A stretch of DNA of 64,000 nucleotides, taken from positions 2,876,001 to 2,940,000 of the forward strand of contig NC_134680.1 in NCBI RefSeq assembly GCF_024713945.1. Direction: 5' to 3'. Below the pieces are notes generated by a model, which did no database searches, was not told the DNA's origin, and worked only from the letters and a program-made list of their open reading frames with translations. A program made the translations under genes and the position numbers. Positions 13,901 to 25,405 of the stretch are shown one piece after another. This DNA is from Dermatophagoides farinae. Lineage: Eukaryota > Arthropoda > Arachnida > Sarcoptiformes > Pyroglyphidae. Position 1 is the first letter of the stretch. Each line of letters starts with the position of its first letter.

Positions 13901-16900
13901 AATGAACCACTTTTTGTTACAGGGGATGATAATAGATAACAATTGTGTGATTTTGTTATTTTTTTTTCTCTCGCTCTCACTCTCTGTGATTATTATTATC
14001 AAATTGTGTGTGTGTGTGGATTATAATTTTCTCAAAACAAAACAAAAAACCTTAGACACCATTAATTGACTTGATCAATCAATCTTTGCGGTCGTCATTC
14101 TATCTGATGATTGTAACCGATATATGTGGATCAATTTTTTTTTGTTTTGTTTTGAAAGCACCTGGCCATTTGTTTTGGAGAATGAACCAGAATAAAATCA
14201 AATAGTATTTTATTGATTGCTTGTCAATTCACATTTTGTTTCATTATCATCATTTAACCTGATTTAAAATCTCAAATAATAATAACAATGGTGGAAAAAA
14301 TAAAACATTTGTCATTGTTGTTGTTGTTGTTGTTGCTGTTAATCTTTTTTTTCAGTTTGGTCTGATTTTGTCTCACTTTTTTTTTGCCCACAGGCATTAC
14401 ATTTTGATTTATTTTTTTTTGTTTTAGGATTTTGCTTATTTTTATCGGGACAATTCAAAGATTCCAAAATCTGAAAAAATAATTAAAATTTAAGGGGGAT
14501 AGGAATTCCAATTCCATCACAAAATACAAGTATATATTGGTGTCACTAAATAATAATCAAAAAAAAAAAATTTGATTCCAAGAAAATGGCTGAAAAAATA
14601 ATTGAAATTTAAAACTCAAGAAAAAAAATTCAGATCAGATTGATAAAAACATCAACACAAAATCATCATCATCAATTGAAGTGTATTGATGAGATTAAAA
14701 CCTGATGAATGGAGAAAAAAACGCACACACACACACACACCTTAGAATTGACCATAATCATCACATGAAAACAATCAAGCTTTACCTGTCTAAAAGAAAA
14801 AAGAAAAAAAAAATATTTAGACTAAATAAAAATAGATACAGATATCAGATATCGAGCTTTGTTTTCTGTTGTTGTTGTTGTTGTATATGATGATGTGTAT
14901 CATGTTTGAAATTCTTTTTATTCTGATCATATCTACTCTGAATTCCTTGAATCGTATGGGGAAAAAACATGAATTTTTTTAAAGTATAAAAAAATCATAA
15001 AATGAACACAACAAGGCAGCACTAATCATAAATGTCAGCAGAAATAAAGAAAAAAAGATGAAAACATTTTTTTTCGCATTGTTCAATGTTTGTGTGTGTG
15101 TGTTGGATGATTGGACAATAAAGAAAAAGGCACAGAATATCATCAAAAATGGTTGATTGTTATCAGCAGCTGCAGTATGCACACAGGTAATGTACAAACA
15201 AATGATGATCATTATAATGGTGGTGATGATGATGATGATGATGATGATGAAAAAAAACAGTACCGCACCTTAAATATTATATTTTTTTTTCTTGATTTAG
15301 TTTGATATATATGTGTTTATGTTTAAGGTCGGCCAATTCCAAAAAAAAACCGGGCCGACAATTCGATAATTTTCGGCTTCTGCTTCATTTTTTTTTGTTT
15401 TGTTTTAAAAAGCTAATTGGCCCTCCTGAATCAGTATCATAACATATCATTCAAAATAATGATGAAAACATCCATCGTTGTTGTTATTGTTGTTATTTGA
15501 AAGGTATGGCACCGTGCCATCATGATCATCATTGTGACGTGATATAGCTTTTTTTTATTTCTATATTATGATATTCGATATATGAATTGATCATCAAATG
15601 AATCAAGATGATATGAATGATGATGGTAATGGTAATGATAATGTGATCGTCAAGGTGGTGATGAATCGTGGTACACCTTGTTATTTTTTTTTCCAAAAAA
15701 ATACTTCAGTGAAGAAAGAAAAAAATCAAATCAAAACTAGAAAATTTTCCGATCAAAAAAAACAATGAATGTATGAATGAATTATTCTACAATCGATTAT
15801 AATAGTTAGATATTGTTTGTATGCTAATTATGGTAATAATAATCATATATAATCCATTCATTCATTTTTTTTTCATTGTTTGAAACAAATAATTATGATG
15901 GTAAATTATCATTTCAGATTGATCATTGATTATGATTACTTGATCAAAAAATAGCAAACATCATGATCAAGAAGAAGAAGCAGCATTTTTTCTTTCATCA
16001 ATCAACTTCTAGGTTCGACTATATCACACACGCACACAATTATATCGGGTACAATATTGCACTTTTTTGTTTTGTTTTATTTTATATTTTCATTCAACAT
16101 ACATTTTATTGGATGGATAGATTGTTTTTATGTTTTTTTCTATCCGTTTCTCTCTCTCTTTTTCTTCAATAATATTTGATGAATGAAACAGTAAAAACAA
16201 AACAAAAAGGCCAAAGAGCATTGATGCTTTTTTTTTCTTTTCTCCATTCACCAATATTATTTGTGTGAATGAATCTTCAAACGCATATTCTGATCCGCTT
16301 TTATCCGATTAGTTTCATTTCGATTTACAATTTACATTTACGAATAAAAATCATCATTGAATTATTGTTGTTTAAAAATTTATTCAAGGTTCTTTCTTTC
16401 TTTGTTTATTGTCATCTTGTTGTTGTTGTTGTTGTTGTTGTCGTTATTGTTTAATTGAATTTTTTTCACGTCAATAAACACAACTTACATAAACACAAAA
16501 AAATAGAAATAGAAAACCAAAGAGATTTTCAAAACTTATCATCAAATAGAGCATTAATGTTGTTGTTGACCGTAAAACACACACAGGAAAAAAATCAATT
16601 CAAGTGCAATAAAAAAAACAACAATATCCAAAATTATATAGAATGAATATTGCGTTTGTTTGTTTGTTTTCGGGTTTTTTCATTCATTTATTTCGGAACG
16701 ATATTGTATAATAATGATTTGTTGTCTTTCTCCGTGTGTGTGTGTATGTGAGCATTAGGTTTATTATTGGGAAATCATCATCTCAAAATCTATAATAAGA
16801 ATTTATATAAACAACATCCTAAAAAGAGAATGAGAATGTGGGGGTGTTCAATCAACAATAAGTGTTTCTATGCAACAAAAAAAAATTGTCTGTTGACTCA

Positions 16901-19237
16901 ACAGGTAGTCAGATATTGATTGATCTAAAAATATTCCACACGCAATATTTAGTAAATTTTTTGTTTTGTGTGAATGAAAACAAAAATACTCAAAATTACA
17001 ATTCCAATTCAAATATTCACGTATATATAGCGGAAAATAATGAATTGATGAATGTAATTCTTCAAAAAAAAAAAAAAAAAAACATTTATACCCACAAAAA
17101 AAACGCTAAAAATTTCATCTTCCACATGACATTGACCTTTACACACTTACTTATACCTTTAAGGTGAAATGTTTTTTTTTTCGCTTTTTCCAAAATTTTC
17201 ATTTTATGATTCAATGAATAAATTACGTTTTTATAAAAAAAAGGTTTTGTTGTTGTTGGTGTTTTCTTTTTTTCTGACCTTTAGGTAAAAAAAAAATAAT
17301 TCTGTTCATGGATATTGAAATGGTCATAAAATGACATGACTTTTAACAGCAGACAAAAGCAAAATTTTCTAGATACGATAATTCAATCAATGAAAAAAGA
17401 AAATTGAAAATGTTTTCCATTTCATTTACACTTTATTATTTTTATATATACAACTTTGATACTAAATTTAACCATCGGAAAAGAATAAATTGTCGCCAAC
17501 AACAACAATGACAATGACGACAAAATTTTATTGTAAGACAAACACACACACACACACAAACAAATAAAAGGTCAACAAATTACGATCGATTATTGACCCA
17601 TTGATTATGGTGATGTTTGAACTTTTAACCACTGGTCAATAGCAATAATTTCACCATAGAACTAACTCGTTTACGGAACTTGGATGATAATTTTTGTTTG
17701 CTTTGTTTTTTTCTTTTGGAAATTTTATTCAATTGATTCTCGAATCTCGATTAATCTTATATATGTGTGTTCATCGTCAACATTATGATCGCGGTCAACG
17801 AAGCAATATCAGTTTCTTTTTTTGATGAAAAAAAGGTCGTTTTTATTACTTTCCTGACCATTTTTGACTGAAATGGCCGCCAAATCGAAAATCACCTCAA
17901 TCACAAAACCCCATGCAAAAAAAAACGAAAAACCATGATGATCACCTGATGATTTTTGTTGTTGATATCTTTGTTAGGAGCCAAATGTTTTGAGTGAACA
18001 ACAACAACAAAAAAAATCATGCTGAACATGGTGAACATGATGATAATGAATCACAAGAGAATGGAGAGAATTTCAATTTCGAAAATAAAAATAAAAAATC
18101 AATCAATATTTCTTCCATAAAAAAAACTATAGAAAACATTAAATTAAATTTGAATAGAGATAAAATCGGTAGATAAACCGATGATGATTGTAAAAAAAAG
18201 AAAGAGAAAAAGAAAAAAAAAATTCTTGAACAAATAAGAAAAAGAAAACAGAAACGAACGATATTGACAATTTTTTTTATATAGCGAAAAGAAATTTGAA
18301 ATTCTTATGAATAAAATTCAACAACAACATTTTGGCAAGTCAAGAAAAAAAATTTATCATTTAAAAGTCGAGTGAAACAAAAACAAAACAAAATTCGATT
18401 GATAGATTGATCGATGGGTTAATATTCATTGGAATTCTTTCCACAGCTACATCATTTATCATCATCATCATCATCATCATTATCAATGTAATGAATATAT
18501 TTTTTTCAATGCAAAAAAAAAATTCCTTCAACATATGATTATCGATGGATGCTCGAATATAGCGAATTTTTCAACAAAAAAAAATTCATATTTCATAATT
18601 TTCAAAATTTTAATCAAAACCCTTGTTTTTATTTTGGCCCTGGCCCTTTTTTCAAATATTATTGATTTACAAGATTACATGGATTATAATTATCCATTTG
18701 CGACAAATTATTATTATTTTTTCCTATGTCTGTATCTATGCACATTGTTTGTTAATTAATTAATCTACGAAAAAAAAACGAAATCAAACGACTACGACGA
18801 CGACGACGACAACGACAACGAAGAAATCTTTGATCAATTTTGTTATCATGAAAAAAAAGAAACTCATATATATATATATATTGATGAAGATCAACAACAT
18901 CGTACAATGTACAAAGAATGATTGATTTAATCATTATGCACATAGTGGGGAAGAAAAAGATAGTTTTATTCATGTGAACAACAACATGGAGAAGAAGAAA
19001 AAAAAACCCAATTTTTCCAATGTTTCAGTAGATCGATCGATCAATTGATCATATTTGGTAGCCTTAATCCACTATATACACAAACACACACACACACACA
19101 TTGTGATTATATCCATATTATAATTAACCATTAACGCCAACAAAAAAAAAATTATATTTAAACACTAATAAGCATATATGCATACATATAAGAAGAAAAA
19201 AAATAACGATAACTACTGTTTTTTAATCAGGAAAAAA

Positions 19238-19270
<33 letters not shown>

Positions 19271-20867
19271 GATTCATTTCTGGACACAAGATATTTCTCT
19301 TAATAATAATAATAATAATGATCATCATCATAATAATGTAATACAAAAAGTTATTCGCAATAAACTTTTTTTTTATGGATCGATTCACATCATTATCAAC
19401 ATCAAATGTGAAACACATAATAATTAGAATATACATATTCAAAATATATGTTTTTTTTGCACGAGTAATAATTTTTGATACTGATGATGATGATGATGAT
19501 GATGATGCCAAGGATATCGATGAATATCGATTATTTGATTGAAGAAAAAAAAAGAAATTCAAGTAGCCTGTTTGTTTGTTTGGAAATAAATGAATGAATA
19601 AGTGATGGAAATGTGTATGATGATGATGAAGAGAGAAAGAAAAATTTAAATTAAAGCGTGGGAACTGGTCAAGCTTCAGGGCAATTCAATCAATAATATA
19701 ATACATGCATTACCTATTTTGGAGAATCATTTTCTTTTTTTTTCATTTTTTTGATAATGAAATTGATCAATCGATTAATTTCGATCAATAACGCCCAATA
19801 AACCAAATGCAAGAATGTGTTATAAAGAATTTTTGTTTTAAATATTTTTTTTTATTCACTGAAACTTTGATTATTGCACATTATTTTTTGCAATCTAAAT
19901 GATGATAAAAAGGTAAGAAAAACTTGCCCAAAGAAACAAAAAAAAATTGGACACTTTTGACCTCGATGGTCATCATCGTCATATGATCATGTCGTTATGG
20001 CCGATGATTAGTCTCTCACCAAATGTATATTGGTGATCACAACAACCACCACCATTCACTGCCAATCACCATATGATTAAATTAATTGTTAGCCACTGGT
20101 TTTTTTCCCTTGTTTCATTTGATTCATTCATTTCAATGACCAATTTGAGAAATATTTTTTTTTTTCAAAGGAAATCTAACAAATATGGTTCACATCAGAA
20201 ATTTACAGAAAAGACAACAAATGTAATGGTGTCTTAACTGGCCTAAAAAGATCAAAAATAAAAAAAGTAAAAAAAAAAAAAAAACATTGATCCTGCGATC
20301 ATCGAAGCTGCCGCCGTCTAGTCTAATTGTATGTGATGGCCATTGAATGATGATTATTATTGATATATAAAGGTAATTATAATGTGAAAATTGTCGACAT
20401 CAGCTACAACGAACAAAAAAAAGAGGAGGAGAAAAAAATTTCTTTCTTTGATTTGGTTCGATATCGAATGAAAAAAAAATGAATACATAAATTAGATGTG
20501 GATGAATTTATAATCGATGAAGCAAAAAAAAACGAATAATAATGATCATATCGAACTAATTATCATTCAGAAAAAAATGGTGAATGAACTGTATCATATT
20601 TTTTTTGGATTGATAATAATTATCCTCGAATTTTGAATTTCATTTGAAAATTCAAATCAAATTCGAATTCGAATTTTTTTTTTACATTTTCAAATCAATT
20701 TATCCGACAAACTATTAGTGCCATCTGATGGCCGAAGAAATTAAACCTTATTTATTATTTCACGGCTGATCGACTGATCGATGATTCCCGCTAAAAGTTG
20801 TTTATTTCATCTGTCATTGAGGCATTGAACATTTTCTCTGACCAAATCAAAAACAACAACAACAAAG

Positions 20868-21989
20868 ATGTTCGATTTATCAGCATTTTTCCGAGATCCA
20901 AGTCAAATTCATCATCTAAACTCTGCCATTAAAACATGTCAAACATCTGAAGGAGTAATTGTTGGTATCGATGAAGCTGGTCGTGGTCCTGTTTTAGGTG
21001 AATTATTAAAATAAATGAACGCTTTATGACAATCACATCAATCTAATTCTAGGTCCAATGATTTATGCTGCTGCATATTGTCCATTATCAATGCGTGCCG
21101 AAATTGAAAAGGAAAAATATCAGGGTAATAAATTTTTTAATTTATTAATATTTGTATAAAATTTATATAAAAATTTTTTAAAAAACAAGATTCAAAAACA
21201 TTGACCGAAAAACAACGAAGTGAAATGTTCGAAACAATCGATAATGACGTGAATATTGGCTGGTCATCGACAATTCTTTCACCCATTTATATTAGTAATT
21301 CAATGTTGAAACGTTCGAAATATAATTTGAATGCCATCTCACATGATTCGGCTATTAGCCTGATTCGTAGCATCCAAGCTAAAGGTATTGAAATTCGTGA
21401 AGTATATCTGGATACGGTTGGTCCACCGGAAAAATATGAACAAAAATTACGGCAAATATTTCCTGATATTGCAAAGATTAAAGTATCTAAAAAAGCTGAT
21501 TCATTATATAAAATTGTATCGATTGCATCGATTTGTGCCAAAGTTTTACGTGATCATCTAATAAAACATTGGCAATTTCAAGAGAATCTTTCATATAATG
21601 AAAATGATTATGGTTCTGGTTATCCAAATGATCCAAAGACCAAAGAATTTCTTAACAAAGTTTTTGATCCCATTTTTGGATTTCCAACATTTGTTCGTTT
21701 TAGTTGGTCAACGATAACAAAAATTATGGATGATAAAGCCATTGTTTGTGATTGGTAAGTAGTAGTAATGTTTTTCATTACAACAATAAATATGATGCAA
21801 AAAAATAGGGACGACGATGATGATGATGATGATCAAGACGAAAATAATTATTCAAAACAATCGATAATGAATTTTTTGAAAGGGAAAAAAAATTTTGATG
21901 AACAAAAATCGAAAATTTTAAAATCAAGTAATTTTTTCACTGAACATGATTTGGAACAAATTAACGATTTAGATCGAATCTTTGGCTGA
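20868..21989 (+). CDS. RNASEH2A: Ribonuclease H2 catalytic subunit A
   Basis: Catalytic subunit of the nuclear RNase H2 complex, which cuts RNA in RNA/DNA hybrids and starts removal of single ribonucleotides from DNA. Exons 20868-20997, 21053-21124, 21190-21754 and 21809-21989 give 315 aa, against about 299 in human. Visible signatures are DEAGRGPVLG (D35, E36), the DSKTL motif (from residue 68), EVYLD (D142) and KKAD (D171). Together they supply the four acidic metal ligands of type 2 RNases H. The GSGYPNDP loop carries the ribonucleotide-sensing tyrosine. All introns are 53-65 bp and in phase. The start is the first ATG after an A-rich leader (ACAAAGATG). The C-terminal tail is extended, with a run of Asp followed by KQSIMNFL, which resembles a PCNA-binding box. 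The stop lies 16 bp from the VPS51 stop on the other strand. Confidence 0.95.
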
Positions 21990-22005
21990 TTGAATTTGAT
22001 TTTTT

Positions 22006-24679
22006 TTATCGATTTTCACAAATATTTTCAATGACCTATGTGGTAAGTTAAAAACAAAAGATTTGAGATTCTGTATTCGAAATGAAATGAAAAACACTTA
22101 CGCTTCGTTCCATACCAATAGGATCTAAACATCGTTTCTTACTGCTCGTTATGACTTCATCAATCAAATTTACTATGATTCTATAACACATCAATCAATA
22201 ATCGATCAAGCATTATGGGAAAAAAATCAATTCCATACAAAAATTTTAGATTCATGATTGTTTTGAAAATTATTTCAAACAGCAACAAAAAAAATGACTT
22301 ACTTTTCATCCGATGCAAAACGCCATAATCGTGTTTGTATGTAATAAGAATCGACTTGTATCTGTTGAAACCCATAACGGCTAAACGTACAAAGTCGTAC
22401 ACATTCGATTAATGTCTTTTGAAAAATCAATAGAATGAAGAATTATCGAAAAATTAAATTAAATTAAATCGAAAATAAAATTTTGAATTCTTCTTACCTT
22501 TAAACCAATTTTTATGATACCAGTTGCAACGGATAGTTTGGAAAATTCTACTTTACCGAAAATTTCAATTTTATCATTAAATAATTTCTGAATATTCGAT
22601 ATGATATTATTATCGAATGAACTGGATCCATATGACCAATTTGATTTTGAATAACAAGTTTTATTCACACTGAATGTTGAGAATGTACGACTTGAATCAG
22701 AACTACGTTCTATACGTTGACCTTCTTCATAGAGTTGGCCAACAAGAAAATCAATCAATGTAATATCTTCGATTATACGTTTCATAACCGATCGTACGGA
22801 ACGTGGTTCAACCGTACTCATCCAATCACGTGTTTCAACACTTTTTCGTATCATATGCGATATTGATTGGCCTTCAATACAAACATATGCATTTAATAAT
22901 TTTTCCCCATCATCACGTGCACGTTTCGTTAATGGTATGGCATATCTCTGACCAAATTTTGGTGCAGCAAAAATTTCTTCCGTATATTTAATTAAATATG
23001 ATATGATTGAATCGCTTAGATCACGACAAATTTTCGATAAAATCAATATAAAACATGATGATATATGTGATGTTGTATATGATTGTTCAAATTCTTCCAC
23101 AATAGTCAATATGTATTCAATGTATTTGATAATAATTGTTTCAAATATACAATCTTTGATGAATTTATCTTTAAAATCTTTGGTTATAAATGTAAGTTCA
23201 CGATATAGAAATGGATTAAGATTTGATAGTACGGTTTTAAGATTTTCACAAATCGATGTCTCGAATGCAATAACCGTTTCGGATAATGTATTCTGATTTT
23301 GATGATCATCATGTTTATTATTTGTTGAACGTAGTATGCTAATATTTGTTGTTTTTGTCATATCCTGTACAATATCATGACGAACATTGGATAATTCTTC
23401 GTAAAATTTTGTCAATAAATCGTTAAGTAAATGGTCACATTGATCTTTGGTTGATTGGTAGATAATATCTAAACTTTTCCTAGAGAAATCAGAAAATCCA
23501 ACAATATTGTTAAGCATTTGAATTCGTCGATAGAAACGATCCAATGCCCGCACAAACATGATAATATTGTTGGGAATTTTTTGCTCATTACGAATCTGTT
23601 CGACAATAATATCGAATAAATCTTCCATTCGTTGATCAACAAATATTTTCAATCGTGATTCCATATCTTCGTTGATTGTTTGAATGGCAAGATTTTTGTG
23701 GCCAACAACAAAACAGTCCGAATAGAATTGTATACATTCATTCAGTGTACCAATATAATTATTGCAGACATTATCGATAAATTCCAAAATGTCCGGTCTA
23801 TCTGGCCCATCGGATTTTGTTTGCAATTTGATTTCATTCAAACTTGTATTCATTTTCTTTTCACACATTTCGAAATATTTTCCACATAGATTCGATGGAC
23901 ATTCATTTAGTTTGGCAAGATAGCTAATACTATCATTCAACTGAATTGTTGTCAAATTTTCATCGGCTAATTGTTCATAAAAATGACGTCGAATTTCGGC
24001 CAACATTTCATTACAATCGGTTTGAATATTTCGAAACGATGATAGATGAGCGAATTTATCCAATGAATATTTGGCATTCAGATAATCATCCACAGCTTTA
24101 TTATATTCATTTCGATCGATTAATTGTTTCATTTTATTCGGTAATTCCAATATGAATTGAATCTTTTCTAACAATGTATTTTTTGCCGACATTTGTGTCA
24201 GCTGTTCACGTTTTCCATTCAAATTTTTTGCTATATCATTACTTCGACTAGTTATTTTATCCATATTCGTGGATAATAAATTCAATTCATGTTCCATTTT
24301 ATCGAAATGTGATGTCATCTAATGTAATGTTCGAATAAATCGATAGTAAACTATATAAAATTTTAAATTTTAGATTACTTACTTTTTTAACAGTTTCTGT
24401 TGCACTAATGAATTTATTATAATTTTCATAGATCAACGTTTGCATTTCACTATCAAGTGTTTGTATTTGTTTATACAACATTTGTTCGGTGTCCATCAAT
24501 TCAGATAATCTGCTTTCTTTCAATATCTTGAAAATAATGCAAATCATAAATTTTAAAATTGAAAAAACAAACACACAATTTACCTTGATCATATAGATAT
24601 CGGGATTAAAATCCGTACTATTCATATTACATGGATCACATACATGATCAACATCATCTTTCGATGATTTTGATTCCAT
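22006..24679 (-). CDS. VPS51: Vacuolar protein sorting-associated protein 51
   Basis: Subunit of the GARP and EARP tethering complexes, which bring endosome-derived vesicles to the trans-Golgi network and drive endocytic recycling. Six exons, listed in transcript order: 24679-24584, 24526-24383, 24318-22498, 22415-22303, 22180-22102 and 22035-22006. They give 760 aa, against about 782 in human. The N-terminal coiled-coil region has the family hallmark [16 protein letters not shown] (residues 60-75), preceded by LSELMD and followed by the [12 protein letters not shown] stretch. The C-terminus ([11 protein letters not shown], then LWRFASDE and DPIGMERS) matches vertebrate VPS51. The last exon is only 30 nt and encodes VIENICENR. 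All junctions are GT-AG and phase-compatible. The start ATG precedes an acidic/Ser-rich leader and NPDIYMIK. Confidence 0.95.
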
Positions 24680-24931
24680 TATTAACTATAAATTATTATT
24701 ATCGTCAATGATTTCCGAACAAAAACAATAATTGCCGAATGAAACAAAAAACCGATGATGCAAACAACATTAAATGAACCATCATTCCAGAGTGCTACCA
24801 TCTATCGTCGGCAAAAGATTTGATGGTAAAAATTTTTCATTTTTGCTACAGAAAAACAAAATTTTAAAATAGCACAGATTCAAACTAATTCGATTCATTC
24901 ATCCGATGAGTATAAAACCAATGATCTAGAT

Positions 24932-25052
24932 CAGGGCTTCTTAAAATATGGGCCGCGACCCCGAATGGGGTAGCGTAGCAAAATTTTTGATGTGTATTTG
25001 TGTAGAGAATCATGAAATGGGGTCGCGAATGAAAAAAGTTTAAGAAGCCCTG
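24932..25052. mobile_element. 121-bp hAT-like MITE with 8-bp target-site duplication
   Basis: Terminal inverted repeats of 14 bp (CAGGGCTTCTTAAA and its complement) bound a 121-bp element with no coding capacity. It is flanked on both sides by the identical octamer ATCTAGAT (24924-24931 and 25053-25060). Subterminal GCGACCCC / GGGGTCGC boxes are also inverted. The CAGGG ends and 8-bp duplication are typical of the hAT superfamily. It lies between VPS51 and ARH3, and its higher GC content stands out from the surroundings. Confidence 0.85.
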
Positions 25053-25333
25053 ATCTAGATTATAGATTCAATTAGAAATTTTAATTTTTTTGATTCGATT
25101 TAAAATTCCATTGATCCATGGAGTAGTTTTTTTTATTGTAATTATCATATATTTAAAGAATCACATCGATTGAAAACAATTCAATTGATTCAAACGTGTT
25201 ATTGTCAGTGTGTGTATGTGTAAGTCGGTATATATGGTGAACAATGATAATTAAAATGTCGAATCATCATTATTTCGTGTTGTATTCGTGTTAGTTTGCA
25301 ATTTGCATTCAAATAATAATAATTTTTGCATTG

Positions 25334-25339
25334 TTTATT
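25334..25339 (-). terminator. Candidate poly(A) signal of ARH3
   Basis: AATAAA on the minus strand, about 67 nt after the ARH3 stop codon. The spacing suits a 3'-end signal, but the hexamer is frequent in this DNA. Confidence 0.4.
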
Positions 25340-25405
25340 GTGTTGTATATATATGATTGTTAAAATGAATGATTTTTTTTGTTGTTGTGAAAAATATTAT
25401 CATCA

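Larger units (their letters stand above)
5733..20867. other. 15-kb gene desert of simple repeats
   Basis: No exon of a recognisable protein family was found on either strand. The sequence is dominated by poly-A/T tracts, CA/GT runs (such as 6937-6961), ATC/GAT triplets (such as 10195-10213) and CAA/TTG triplets (such as 13136-13160). Open stretches of 60-150 codons here are low-complexity read-throughs (FFFLL, HHHHH, KKKKK). Structures noted separately are a hairpin at 10858-10906 and a possible orphan terminal exon near 17968-18176. The start probably includes the zinc-finger 3' UTR, and the end the RNASEH2A promoter. Confidence 0.6.

Noticed and set aside
22803-24155. Several plus-strand open frames of 60-97 codons inside VPS51
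   Set aside because: Antisense shadows of the long VPS51 exon, which is clearly the coding strand by homology.
24932-25052. tRNA-like or snRNA gene in the GC-richer 121-bp block
   Set aside because: Inverted ends and the 8-bp flanking duplication identify it as a transposon-derived element.
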